DNA of 46,126 nt from UBA9732 sp963621975 (lineage in GTDB: Bacteria; Spirochaetota; Spirochaetia; Sphaerochaetales; Sphaerochaetaceae). The stretch spans positions 1-46,126 of the forward strand of contig CAVFGI010000014.1 in NCBI GenBank assembly GCA_963621975.1. The letters run 5' to 3'. Under the pieces are notes generated by a model. The model saw nothing but the letters and a program-made list of their open reading frames with translations, did no database searches and was not told the origin of the DNA. The position numbers were made by a program, and so were the translations under genes. Shown here in pieces: positions 36,171 to 44,193 of this stretch; the first letter of the stretch is position 1; each line of letters starts with the position of its first letter.

Positions 36171-36656
36171 ATGGTAAATATGGACAAGAAGGAGCCAATT
36201 CCAAATTCTGGAACTGGCTCTATTTTTTTTAATTGTGAACAACAAGCGCTTCGCTATCTCTCAATGCGAGAGCATAATAGATCTGAGCTTAGGCAGAAAC
36301 TTTTGAATAAAGAATATGATGCGGTTCTTGTGGAAACTGTGTTGGATTCTCTATCCTCTGATGGCTCTTTGAGCGAGGAGCGTTACGTTAGATCCTTTGT
36401 TCGCTCTAATAATAAACGTCACCCTGAAGGCAAGTCTTTAGTTTTGGCACGTCTTTGTGCTAAAGGGACTAATAAAGCTGTTGCTAAAGAGGTTTTGGAT
36501 GATATGTATGACCCTGATTATACTATGACTTTGATTTGCGCAGCATATGAGAAGCTTTCAGCTAAGGTTTCAGCAAAGGGGCTTTCATCATATGAAATGC
36601 GAGCTAAACTTTTTAAGTTAGGTTTTACTCAAGCCGATATTAATTTTCTTAAATAG
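36171..36656 (+). CDS. recX: RecX-family regulatory protein
   Basis: 161 residues if started at 36171 (the next ATG is at 36180). The helical-repeat pattern of RecX is clear from residue 25 on: ALRYLSMREHNRSELRQKLLNKEY, LSSDGSLSEERYVRSFVRSNNKRHPEG, and a third repeat at the end. RecX binds and limits RecA filaments. The first 22 residues are not RecX-like and are encoded by a perfect-looking terminator, so the start is uncertain; no good ribosome binding site is seen at either ATG. The next possible ATG is inside the first repeat (36267). Confidence 0.82.
   Translation: MVNMDKKEPIPNSGTGSIFFNCEQQALRYLSMREHNRSELRQKLLNKEYDAVLVETVLDSLSSDGSLSEERYVRSFVRSNNKRHPEGKSLVLARLCAKGTNKAVAKEVLDDMYDPDYTMTLICAAYEKLSAKVSAKGLSSYEMRAKLFKLGFTQADINFLK
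36191..36230 (+). terminator. Intrinsic terminator of rplM-rpsI, inside the 5' end of recX
   Basis: An 11-position stem GAGCCAATTCC / GGAACTGGCTC with a single A-C mismatch and a 7-nt loop, followed by TATTTTTTTT. It overlaps the first codons of the recX frame, so recX would be expressed only by read-through or from another promoter. Confidence 0.8.
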
Positions 36657-36764
36657 ACCAACACTTGTGCCTCAGGTTGATAATCCTTCAATGGCATTGT
36701 GCCTTGCACGTTGCTTTATATGTCTGGACAGTGTGGTCTTCCTAATTTCATTTGGGCCTCCTTT

Positions 36765-36829
36765 GCATCAAATCGCGGATGTTTTAACTCAGTCTCTAAT
36801 TTCGGTCTCAAAGGACCATAGAAGGATGC
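36765..36829 (-). ncRNA. Candidate guide (bridge/seek) RNA region of the IS110 element
   Basis: On the minus strand, downstream of the transposase stop, GCATC (36825-36829) can pair with GATGC (36765-36769) around an inner hairpin GGTC-CTTTGA-GACC (36804-36817). Other small hairpins flank it: TTGATA/TATCAA just after the stop, and GGCA/TGCC and GTGC/GCAC near 36690-36712. IS110 elements are known to use a non-coding RNA from one end to choose targets. That this region is that RNA is inference. Confidence 0.35.
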
Positions 36830-36906
36830 GATACCGTCGGTTCATTCTCCAATTCGGCTTTCATGGCCATAAAGTGTGTCGAACTCAGATTTGATACTTA
36901 TCAATT

Positions 36907-37959
36907 TTAGATCAGTTTTGCCCCGTCAAATGGGGTCATTGTCTTTAGCATTATGTAGATGATGCGAGATAGTTTTCTGGCGGTTGCAATGATTGCCTTG
37001 CCTGAGGATTTTTCTTCTTTGAGTCTCTGATATTGCTTCATCAATGAAAAATTTGCGGTCTTTTGTGGCATTCGGACCATTGCTACTACGCATTGTACTA
37101 GGGCTGTTCGCAATTCTTGTGGGCCTCTTTTGGTTATTTTACCATAGTAGATAGTCTCATTTGATGTCTGCACCCAAGGTACCAAGCCACAGTATGCCGA
37201 GTAATTCTTGTAGGTCTCAAACCTGTTAATGTCATCGGTATAAGAGTTGATGATACATGCGTTCACAATTCCTATTCCGGGGATGGTCATAAGTAGACTG
37301 ACGCGTGGGTCATTTGCTGTGAGTGTGCGTAAATCTCTTTCCAGATTGCGTGTCTGTGTTTCAACTACATTGAGTGAATCAAAGATTGTTTTAAGTATAT
37401 TGCGGATTTTTGCAGGGATGCGTTCTTGTAGTTTGTCTCTACTAGACTTGCTTTGAAATTGGGTTGGATGAGTGATAATGCCATAGGCAAGTAAAATGGC
37501 ATGGGCTTGGTTTTTTAGTGCAACGGCATCTTGTACCATGAGGGAGCGGCTTTTGAGTATACGCCTAATTCCTTCCATTTCAGCTGTACAGAGATGACTT
37601 TGAGGAATCATGTCACGAGAAAGAAAGTATGCAAGGGTTTTTGCATCGTTTTTGTCGGTTTTCTTTGTGCTGAGGTTTACTACTTTAAAACGTAGAGTAT
37701 TTACTACTTGTACAGCAAAGCCCTCTTTTTCCATTAAGTCCCGGAAAAATCTTGCATTTGCGGTGCTTTCAATGGCCATTACTATTTTTGCATTATTTTC
37801 TTGTTTGGAGAAATCCTGCATTCTAGAGATGAAACTTTGATAGCCGTCTTTATCCATTTTGTACTTGGTAACGGCTTCTAGCTCTTTATCATTTTTAAGT
37901 ATGCATGTAGTGAATTGAGTTTTATGAAGGTCTACTCCTACATAAAGATTTTCTGACAT
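36907..37959 (-). CDS. IS110-family transposase (DEDD recombinase)
   Basis: 350 residues, full length. The N-terminal RuvC-like domain has YVGVDLHK (Asp) near 8, VMAIEST (Glu) near 62 and KKTDKNDAKTLAYFL (two Asp) near 98, giving the DEDD set. The C-terminal transposase_20 domain has MTIPGIGIVNACII near 228 and YYGKITKRGPQELRTALVQ near 280, which should carry the catalytic Ser region. It excises and inserts the element with an RNA guide in well-studied relatives. The ATG at 37959 follows AGGAGGTGATT; an in-frame GTG at 37965 is inside that site. The frame is intact, so it may still be active. Confidence 0.95.
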   Translation of the reverse strand: MSENLYVGVDLHKTQFTTCILKNDKELEAVTKYKMDKDGYQSFISRMQDFSKQENNAKIVMAIESTANARFFRDLMEKEGFAVQVVNTLRFKVVNLSTKKTDKNDAKTLAYFLSRDMIPQSHLCTAEMEGIRRILKSRSLMVQDAVALKNQAHAILLAYGIITHPTQFQSKSSRDKLQERIPAKIRNILKTIFDSLNVVETQTRNLERDLRTLTANDPRVSLLMTIPGIGIVNACIINSYTDDINRFETYKNYSAYCGLVPWVQTSNETIYYGKITKRGPQELRTALVQCVVAMVRMPQKTANFSLMKQYQRLKEEKSSGKAIIATARKLSRIIYIMLKTMTPFDGAKLI

Positions 37960-38008
37960 AATCACCTCCTAAGAGGTTTTGCAAAACCTCTTAAAAGTGG
38001 TGATTATA
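37960..38008 (-). promoter_or_regulatory. Nested inverted repeats over the transposase -10 box and ribosome binding site
   Basis: A 22-bp perfect palindrome (37971-37992; arm AAGAGGTTTT around GC) lies inside a second 7-bp repeat, AATCACC (minus, 37999-38005) with GGTGATT (minus, 37960-37966), which is part of the Shine-Dalgarno. A TATAAT box occupies 38003-38008, with no good -35 in the present flank (TACGAA). Confidence 0.75.
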
Positions 38009-38012
38009 CCAA

Positions 38013-39371
38013 TTATTTTGAGTCTTTCGTAGAACTCTCATTTAGCACTTTCTTGTATGGTCCCAGCATTCCTTCTTCCATGATGTTTTTGCTTTCTCTC
38101 ATCATTCTTTTGTTGCGCATGAGGTTTCCAACCATCTTTAGTGCTATCATTTTGCTTCTTTGTTTTTGTGGGAAATCATAGAAGCCATTTTCTTTGTAGA
38201 ATTTGTGGTCTTCTTTCATGATGCCTTGCATTACCCATATTAGGTCACGGAAAATCTTCATTCCGCCAACACCGTAGAATGTACGTGGCTTGACGAATTT
38301 ATTTTCTAGTGCATAGGCTAGGTTCTTTGCTGTATTAGTAATTTCCTCATCATTTGTTGCTATCCCACTGAGGTAATTTCTTCCTACGTCTGCTCTAGCA
38401 TTCAGTATCATTTTGAGATTGTCTTCAACTTCAAGGTTTCCATTTACTATGAAAGCTGTTGGTTTATACTGAGATACTGTTCTGTGTCCATTGTAGAAAC
38501 ATCTGTCATCAAAGTTTTTAAACAGAGGTCCCATTGAGTGGTCAACTATTGTAAAGGCATATACTATTGCATCTCCAGACAGAACTTTGTTTTCATAGAA
38601 ATCGTTAAAACCATCAGTGTAGACACAGGTGCCGTCAATTGCGCATTTTAGACAGCCTAGACAGCCTCCTTTGAATTTAAAAGCTGAGAGGTCTACTATG
38701 TTAACCTTGTACGGGAATTGTTTTACAAAGTTGTTGACCATTGCTTGAAGTCTTTCTCTGTCCTTTGAGTAGTCTACCACAAGGGAGATTGTATAGCTTT
38801 CTTTATGGTCAGATTCTGTTGTAACTTCTTGTATTGCAGGAAGATTTGCCTGTGTTTTTGCTTGTAGTTTTGGCTGTGAAGGAGTTTTGAAAACTTTATT
38901 ATCATATGCCCAGAGACTGTGATCAAACCATGAAAGAATTGAACTTTGACCCTCTTTGTTCAATAGATCGTCCATATCTAAAGAGAGACCCTCTAGGTAG
39001 TTGAAGCCTAGGTCTAGTAGGTTCTCTTCTATATAATTATGTGCTGTAACATCATAAAAATGTTTGCTGGTTGTGATTGCTGTGGCAACTTTATCTTTAA
39101 AGTTTAGGTTCTTCTCTTTAAGCAGCCTAATGAAGTAGTGTAGCTGACTTGGACATGCAAAAGTATAAACAGGGAAAGAAAAGATAGTAATATCGGCCTG
39201 AGAGATGAGCTCTAGGGTTGAAGATAAATTGGCCTCGTTGGTTTTCTTGCTGCAACCAATAAATTGGTATGTGAAGGTACAAAGTGGGAATCTCTTTTCT
39301 AGATAAAGAGATGTTTGAAGTGTAATGGATGAGTCGCCCTTTGGGGATGCGTTAAGTATAAGTATATTCAT
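38013..39371 (-). CDS. Double flavodoxin-fold NAD(P)H/FMN oxidoreductase
   Basis: 452 residues with two tandem flavodoxin-like domains. Domain 1 starts MNILILNASPKGDSSITLQTS (FMN phosphate loop) with FSFPVYTFACPSQLHYF near 72. Domain 2 begins near 196 (TISLVVDYSKDRERLQAMV) and has GGCLGCLKCAIDGTCVYTDGF near 238 with four cysteines, as in iron-sulfur flavoprotein-like reductases. The C-terminal 100 residues are basic. It probably reduces quinones or similar compounds; not proven. A TATAAT box (39379-39384) ends 7 bp before the ATG with no ribosome binding site. It lies 32 bp after trkH. Confidence 0.8.
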   Translation of the reverse strand: MNILILNASPKGDSSITLQTSLYLEKRFPLCTFTYQFIGCSKKTNEANLSSTLELISQADITIFSFPVYTFACPSQLHYFIRLLKEKNLNFKDKVATAITTSKHFYDVTAHNYIEENLLDLGFNYLEGLSLDMDDLLNKEGQSSILSWFDHSLWAYDNKVFKTPSQPKLQAKTQANLPAIQEVTTESDHKESYTISLVVDYSKDRERLQAMVNNFVKQFPYKVNIVDLSAFKFKGGCLGCLKCAIDGTCVYTDGFNDFYENKVLSGDAIVYAFTIVDHSMGPLFKNFDDRCFYNGHRTVSQYKPTAFIVNGNLEVEDNLKMILNARADVGRNYLSGIATNDEEITNTAKNLAYALENKFVKPRTFYGVGGMKIFRDLIWVMQGIMKEDHKFYKENGFYDFPQKQRSKMIALKMVGNLMRNKRMMRESKNIMEEGMLGPYKKVLNESSTKDSK

Positions 39372-39378
39372 GGGCAAA

Positions 39379-39384
39379 ATTATA
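39379..39384 (-). promoter_or_regulatory. -10 box of the flavoprotein gene, apparently leaderless
   Basis: A perfect minus-strand TATAAT, with TAGAAA 16 bp upstream as -35, and the ATG 7 bp downstream. No Shine-Dalgarno sequence. Confidence 0.5.
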
Positions 39385-39403
39385 GCATGTTTTTGGAGGT
39401 TTT

Positions 39404-40876
39404 CTAGCGTTTCCAGAAAGATTTTGTGAAAAGGCCGTAAACTGTGAAAAGTTCCAATCTACCTGCCAGCATGAGGAAACTAAAAAGCCATTTTGTCCAT
39501 GCTGGGAAGATTGCAAAGCTCCCAGTTGGCCCCGTCTTGCCAAATCCTAGTCCTATGTTTCCAAGACAGAGAAGAGTGGAGGAGAGGCAGGTTTCAATAT
39601 CGGTTCCAGAGATGGCCACTATGACAGATGAGATAATCCACGTAGCAAGATACATGCATGTGAATGTTGCTATTGATGTGAGGGTGTCTTCATCCATGGT
39701 GCCGTCATTTGTCTTGATTGTGCATACTGCCGATGGATGTAAGTTCCTCTGTATTGATCTTTTACCCATTTTGAAGACTGTGGAAACACGAATGACTTTA
39801 ATTCCGCCACCTGTAGAGCCTGCACAACCTCCAACGAACATGGTTATTACTATTAGCATTACTGCAAATGTTGGCCATAGAAGGTAGTCTGTGGAGGAAA
39901 ATCCTGTTGTAGTTAGAATTGAGGCTACGTTAAAGCTTGTGTATCTAAAGGCTGTAAGTAGGTTTGGATAAATATGTTTTACACAAAGTTGTACTGCTGC
40001 AAGTGCCGAGCAAATGAACCATATAGAAAGGTACCATTTTAATTCTGTGTCTTGAAGGCTTTGTTTTATTTTGCCTGTAAGTGCCTTGTAGTATAGTGAA
40101 AAGTTGATGCCGCCAATGAGCATGAAGACTGTAACTATGGCATCTACATAGGCGCTATTGTATGCTCCAATTGAGGTGTTTTTTACGCTAAAGCCTGCAG
40201 TGGAGATGGTTGAGAATGTGATTGTGACAGCATCAAAGATGTCCATACCACCAATTTTTAATAGCACACATTGCAATAACGATAGCCCAAAATAGATCAA
40301 CCACAGTATTTTTGCTGTACTTTTGGTCTTTGGGGTAAGTTTTCCCTTTACTGGGCCTACAGACTCTGTTCCAACCAAGAGGAAAGAACCGGCACCCATT
40401 TGATAGCCTGAACCTATTGCAGGAAGGAGGGCAACAAATAGAACTACTATTCCCATTCCTCCCAACCAGTTTGTCATGCTACGCCAAAAAAGAATCCCTT
40501 TGTAGCAAGATTCTACTTCACTGAGTGCTGTTGCTCCTGTTGTGGTGAATCCACTCATTATTTCAAAATATGCTGTGCTGTATGATGGTACATCGTTTGA
40601 AAGTACTAGGGGAATTGCACCAAATGCAGTTGCAATAGCCCAAGTAAAAACTACAAAGAGGTATCCGTCTTTTGGCATTAATCCATTAAGGTTTTCTTTT
40701 TTTGTTAAGATTAAAACTGTTGTGCTAATGGTAACCATTATTGCTATGGTCAAAAGAAATGCTTTTACAGCAGGTTCTTCTTCATAGTGAACGCTTACTC
40801 CTAATGGAATTAACATGAGCAACGCTAGAAACATTATTATGGAGGCTAAGAGTCTTAGGTCTTTTCCAAGGTGCAT
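39404..40876 (-). CDS. trkH: Trk/Ktr-type potassium transporter, membrane subunit
   Basis: 490 residues with 10-12 membrane helices in four M-P-M repeats. Selectivity-filter-like loops are visible: SGFTTTGATALS near 108, STAGFS near 225, TTGFSSTDY near 330, and LGNIGLGFGKTGPTG near 450. GCAGSTGGGIKVIR near 358 is a strong TrkH/KtrB signature. It carries potassium across the inner membrane under control of TrkA. GGAAAG precedes the start, 2 bp after trkA, so the two are co-translated. Confidence 0.94.
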   Translation of the reverse strand: MHLGKDLRLLASIIMFLALLMLIPLGVSVHYEEEPAVKAFLLTIAIMVTISTTVLILTKKENLNGLMPKDGYLFVVFTWAIATAFGAIPLVLSNDVPSYSTAYFEIMSGFTTTGATALSEVESCYKGILFWRSMTNWLGGMGIVVLFVALLPAIGSGYQMGAGSFLLVGTESVGPVKGKLTPKTKSTAKILWLIYFGLSLLQCVLLKIGGMDIFDAVTITFSTISTAGFSVKNTSIGAYNSAYVDAIVTVFMLIGGINFSLYYKALTGKIKQSLQDTELKWYLSIWFICSALAAVQLCVKHIYPNLLTAFRYTSFNVASILTTTGFSSTDYLLWPTFAVMLIVITMFVGGCAGSTGGGIKVIRVSTVFKMGKRSIQRNLHPSAVCTIKTNDGTMDEDTLTSIATFTCMYLATWIISSVIVAISGTDIETCLSSTLLCLGNIGLGFGKTGPTGSFAIFPAWTKWLFSFLMLAGRLELFTVYGLFTKSFWKR

Positions 40877-40878
40877 AA

Positions 40879-42246
40879 TTAACTTTCCTTTGGTACAATC
40901 TCAAGCAATTCATGAATAAACTGAGAGGCTTTGCGTTCTATTACAAGGATTAGTTTGTCCTCTGGTTGAATTACGTAAAGTCCACCAGGGATTGTTGTGC
41001 TTCCATTTTTCTTTGTTACACCTGCTATGATGCCTTTGCCTCTCATGTTTATTTCTTTTAGTGCCTTTCCTACAATCTTGGCGGTTTCTGGTACTTCGTA
41101 TTCGAGGGCCTCTATTTGTCCGTCAAAGAGAGAATGCATGCTTGCTATGTTTTGTCCGTGCAAATATTTCTTTATAGAATCAACTGTTACATCTTGGGTT
41201 GATATGACGCTATCTATTCCCATGTGGCTAGCCATTCTAAGGTAGTTTGGATTCCTATTTACAAGTGCCATGCTATTTTTAACGCCAAAGTGTTTTGCAT
41301 AGCTTGCAGTGATGATGTTTAGTTCATCGCTGTCTGTTAGGCACAAGAAGAGGTCTCTGTCTGCCAAGTCTTCTTCCTCAAAGATGCTTTCGTTTGTGAT
41401 ATCGGCATTAAGAACAAGGACATTAGGATATTTGGTGGCCATTGCTTGGCTGACTTCCTTGGATTTTTCAATGATGACAAGGTTTTTGCGTTGGGCTTTG
41501 GTGAACCGACAAATTAGGTAATCTGTGACCTCCCCGGCGCCTACTATGACTATCTTGCGTGGTTTTTGCTTTCTTCTACCAACTGTCTTAAGGATTGTCT
41601 CAACGCTATCTTCTTTTGCTACAAGGCTTAACGTGTCGCCCGGTAGAATCATGGTATCGCCACTTGGAACTATTGCCTGGCCATTGCGGTTTAAGGCTGC
41701 AATAATAAAGTTGCCTTCAATTTTTTGCCTGACTTCTTTAACCGGTAGTGCAGCGTATTGCGATTCTGCCTCCACGTAGACGTTATAAAGCACCAGCGAG
41801 GAGTCATCAAAGGAGATGATATCGCTATATATCCCACGTTCTATATCCTGATATATGTGTTGTGCAGTTTCTTGGCTTGGATTTACCAGATGGCTTATTC
41901 CCATGAGCGAATTGGTGATGCCATTTGCACCTGTGTAAGAGAGGTTGCGAATTGAGGCTATTGTCAATGGCACTCTAAATTCCGATGCTGCTATGCCACA
42001 TGACACTAAGTTAGTTTCATCTGAACCTGTGAGTGCAATGAATGCGTGAGCTTCGTTCAGACCTGCTTTGCGCATGTCTTCAAGATTTGTTCCGCTTCCT
42101 GTGATTGCAAGGCAATCAACCTTTGTCATTGCCTTACTTACATCTTCAGCATGTTCATCAATAATGATGACATCCTTGTTTTCTTCTACTAAGTGCTTGG
42201 CCAGTCGTATTCCTCTGCGCCCTGCACCTAAAATTACGACCTTCAT
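40879..42246 (-). CDS. trkA: Trk potassium uptake regulatory protein (RCK domains)
   Basis: 455 residues. Two RCK units, each with an NAD-binding Rossmann fold (VVILGAGRRGIRLAKHL at 3-19; IVIVGAGEVTDYL near 232) followed by a TrkA_C domain. It is a cytoplasmic gating ring for TrkH. The ATG at 42246 is chosen over 42264 because the Rossmann fold starts there. No ribosome binding site; TTGATA-17-TACCAT upstream places the transcription start almost at the ATG. Confidence 0.95.
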   Translation of the reverse strand: MKVVILGAGRRGIRLAKHLVEENKDVIIIDEHAEDVSKAMTKVDCLAITGSGTNLEDMRKAGLNEAHAFIALTGSDETNLVSCGIAASEFRVPLTIASIRNLSYTGANGITNSLMGISHLVNPSQETAQHIYQDIERGIYSDIISFDDSSLVLYNVYVEAESQYAALPVKEVRQKIEGNFIIAALNRNGQAIVPSGDTMILPGDTLSLVAKEDSVETILKTVGRRKQKPRKIVIVGAGEVTDYLICRFTKAQRKNLVIIEKSKEVSQAMATKYPNVLVLNADITNESIFEEEDLADRDLFLCLTDSDELNIITASYAKHFGVKNSMALVNRNPNYLRMASHMGIDSVISTQDVTVDSIKKYLHGQNIASMHSLFDGQIEALEYEVPETAKIVGKALKEINMRGKGIIAGVTKKNGSTTIPGGLYVIQPEDKLILVIERKASQFIHELLEIVPKES

Positions 42247-42255
42247 AGTGCTCGT

Positions 42256-42284
42256 ATGGTACACTAAAAGCGAAATTCTATCAA
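42256..42284 (-). promoter_or_regulatory. Promoter of trkA-trkH, near-leaderless
   Basis: Minus-strand TTGATA, 17 bp, TACCAT, then 9 bp to the ATG at 42246. The leader would be only 1-3 nt. Confidence 0.45.
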
Positions 42285-42309
42285 CTTTGAGCGAACATTA
42301 AGAGGGGCA

Positions 42310-42338
42310 TTGACACTTTTTTGTAAAAAGCGTAACTT
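42310..42338 (+). promoter_or_regulatory. Promoter of initiator tRNA
   Basis: Perfect TTGACA (42310-42315), 17 bp, TAACTT (42333-42338; a weak -10). Transcription would begin about 8 bp before the tRNA. Confidence 0.5.
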
Positions 42339-42352
42339 TACAAAGCAATCGA

Positions 42353-42425
42353 CGCAGGGTGGAGCAGTTGGCAGCTCGCCAGGCTCATAACCTGGAGGCC
42401 GTAGGTCCGAGTCCTACCCCTGCTA
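42353..42425 (+). tRNA. Initiator tRNA-fMet (CAT)
   Basis: 73 nt. GCAGGG pairs with CCCTGC, while the first base C faces T, an unpaired end that is the mark of bacterial initiator tRNAs. The anticodon stem CCAGG/CCTGG encloses CTCATAA (anticodon CAT). The D arm TGGAGCAGTTGGCAGCTCG is also initiator-like. The stem next to the loop has two G-C pairs then A-T, not the usual three G-C pairs. CCA is not encoded. Confidence 0.93.
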
Positions 42426-42437
42426 ATCTGTTTTTAT

Positions 42438-42472
42438 AAGCAAGTTGTTACGGTGTAATGACTTGCTTTTTT
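42438..42472 (+). terminator. Terminator of initiator tRNA
   Basis: AAGCAAGT / ACTTGCTT, continued through two G-T wobbles into TTAC/GTAA with a GGT loop, then TTTT. It overlaps the last codons and stop of the convergent MATE gene. Confidence 0.8.
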
Positions 42473-43863
42473 GTTGTTTGATTGTATATTTTACTTTCTT
42501 TGTTTGCGAAAAGGTGCTTTTCTTCAAACTTAGAATAAACGCAAAGCGATACAATAAAGCAAATTGCATCGGTTATCGGGGTGGCAAGAACAATACCGTA
42601 CATGGAGATAACTTTTCGAAGGACGAACATAAGTGGGATGTCCAAGATCCCTTTTCTGAGAAGTACAAGTATGAAGGACTTTTTTCCGTGGCCTACCGCT
42701 TGGAAGAAGGAAATGAAGGTGTATGTTATGGCCGAGAACGGTGCACCAACGCACAAAATGCGCAGAAATTTGATGCCATAGATGTGGGCTTCGTTTGTTG
42801 AGTGAATGAAGATTCCAATGACTGAGTTGGCGAATAAGAGGCTGATAACTGTGCAAAGCATGGCTCCCGATGCAGATAGGAGAACTGTAGCGCCTACGGT
42901 TTTTCTGGTTTTGATTCGGTTCCCGCATGAATATGAGTATCCAAGAAGAGGAAGTGCTCCTTGAGTTACACCTCTTACTATTGAGTGTGCCAACATGTTG
43001 ACCTTCTTTGCAACTCCAATGCCTGTTTGTGCTGCTAGGCCATTGTAGGACATGAGTTTATCGAGGATTGCGTACGATATGTTTTCTGCTAGTGTCATTA
43101 TACATGCTGGCAAGCCCGCATCAAAAACACATGCTGGAATATTGTTTTGGAAGGATTGTTTGCTGAGTTTAATGTTTAAGATGCTTTGTTCCTTTTTGCT
43201 TGCAATAAAGATAACAACGTAATATAGGAATGAAATGACATTGGACAGTGCCGTTGCTATGGCAGCTCCGGCAATCTCATTACCGGCTTCGAGTATGACA
43301 AACATGAAAATAGGGTCTAATACTATATTAAGCACTCCTCCAATAACTACGCCCACACTTGCATGAATGGCTTTTCCTTCTGATCTTACAAGATGTGCCA
43401 TGAGGGCATTCATTGAGGTGAATAGGCCTCCAAATACAACGGTGTAAAGAAGATATGTTTTAGCATATTTGTGTACAATTGGATCTGTTCCACCAAGTGC
43501 GTTTATGATTGGATCAATAAATACATATATTAGAGTGGAGTAGAGAAGTGTAAAAACTGTGCATCCCCAAAAAGAGAAAGCACATGTAGATTTTGCTCTG
43601 TCATAGTTTGCTTTTCCTAGTGCTCTTGCTATTACACTTGACCCTCCAACCCCAAAAAGGTTTGCCATTGCTGTAAGAATCATGAATGCTGGCATACATA
43701 TTGTGACGGCAGTAAGCATGTGATTGCTCTTTGTTAGTCCTACAAAATAGGTGTCTGCCATGTTGTAGATCACTAAGATGATTTGTCCAAAAACAGTTGG
43801 TAATGCTAGTTCAAATAAGGCTTTAAAAATTGATGTACTTTCAAATAATTCTTCTTTTTTCAT
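42448..43863 (-). CDS. MATE-family multidrug/metabolite exporter
   Basis: 471 residues with 12 membrane helices. ALPTVFGQIILVIYNMADTYFVG near 18-40 is a standard MATE start; GAAIATALSNVISF near 200 and RGVTQGALPLLGYSYSCGNR near 290 mark the second repeat. It exports drugs or metabolites using a sodium or proton gradient. AAGG before the ATG. The C-terminal tail is rich in Lys and Gln. The 3' end is shared with the tRNA terminator. Confidence 0.92.
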   Translation of the reverse strand: MKKEELFESTSIFKALFELALPTVFGQIILVIYNMADTYFVGLTKSNHMLTAVTICMPAFMILTAMANLFGVGGSSVIARALGKANYDRAKSTCAFSFWGCTVFTLLYSTLIYVFIDPIINALGGTDPIVHKYAKTYLLYTVVFGGLFTSMNALMAHLVRSEGKAIHASVGVVIGGVLNIVLDPIFMFVILEAGNEIAGAAIATALSNVISFLYYVVIFIASKKEQSILNIKLSKQSFQNNIPACVFDAGLPACIMTLAENISYAILDKLMSYNGLAAQTGIGVAKKVNMLAHSIVRGVTQGALPLLGYSYSCGNRIKTRKTVGATVLLSASGAMLCTVISLLFANSVIGIFIHSTNEAHIYGIKFLRILCVGAPFSAITYTFISFFQAVGHGKKSFILVLLRKGILDIPLMFVLRKVISMYGIVLATPITDAICFIVSLCVYSKFEEKHLFANKESKIYNQTTKKQVITP

Positions 43864-44193
43864 ATAAAACCTTGCCCAATTAATTGTTACTTTGTTGAAG
43901 TTTCAGTTATGGTACATGTGGTTTTCTTATAAAGCAAATTATTTAATTATATCGATGTATAAGGAAAATTTATGGCCTGTGTGGGGATATAAGGAATTCT
44001 GTATAAAAAAAGATTATTTTGTAATTGAACTTGATAACAATAAGTAATACACTTGTGAAAATTTTAAAAATAATTTTAGAGGTTTTTTGGAAAAACCTCG
44101 TTAGAACAAAAGAAAACAAAAGAGGAGTTTGTTTCAATTAACTTGAAGAGATTTTTGCAAAAAGCTCTGAAATTTAACTGTTAGAGGCGAGAT
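43864..44193. other. 330-bp intergenic region with hairpins
   Basis: Very AT-rich DNA between the divergent MATE and mgtC genes. No gene is seen. Two hairpins are present: a perfect GAGGTTTTT/AAAAACCTC stem with a TGG loop (44079-44099), and AGAG-a-TTTTTGCAAAAA-g-CTCT (44147-44168). Both resemble the palindrome next to the IS110 transposase. No M-box riboswitch motif was found. Confidence 0.6.

Larger units (their letters stand above)
36657..38010 (-). mobile_element. IS110-family insertion sequence (IS1111-like layout)
   Basis: It contains the transposase (36907-37959), a short upstream end of about 50 bp and a downstream non-coding end of 250 bp. The limits are estimated: recX stops at 36656 and the flavoprotein gene ends at 38013, so the element fits between two intact genes. 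The imperfect inverted pair ACCAACACTTGTG (36657-36669) and ATCACCACTTTTA (minus strand, 37992-38004) match at 9 of 13 positions and may be subterminal repeats. A long 3' and short 5' non-coding end is the layout of the IS1111 subgroup. No target duplication is visible. Confidence 0.65.

Noticed and set aside
36667..36894. 75-residue plus-strand reading frame beside the IS110 element
   Set aside because: No ribosome binding site, no recognisable protein pattern, and it lies opposite the presumed non-coding end of the element.
39444..39887. 147-residue plus-strand frame inside trkH
   Set aside because: Antisense shadow of a clear membrane transporter gene, without a ribosome binding site.
43864..44193. 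Magnesium riboswitch upstream of mgtC
   Set aside because: The sequence is very AT-rich and lacks the conserved M-box core; only simple hairpins are seen.
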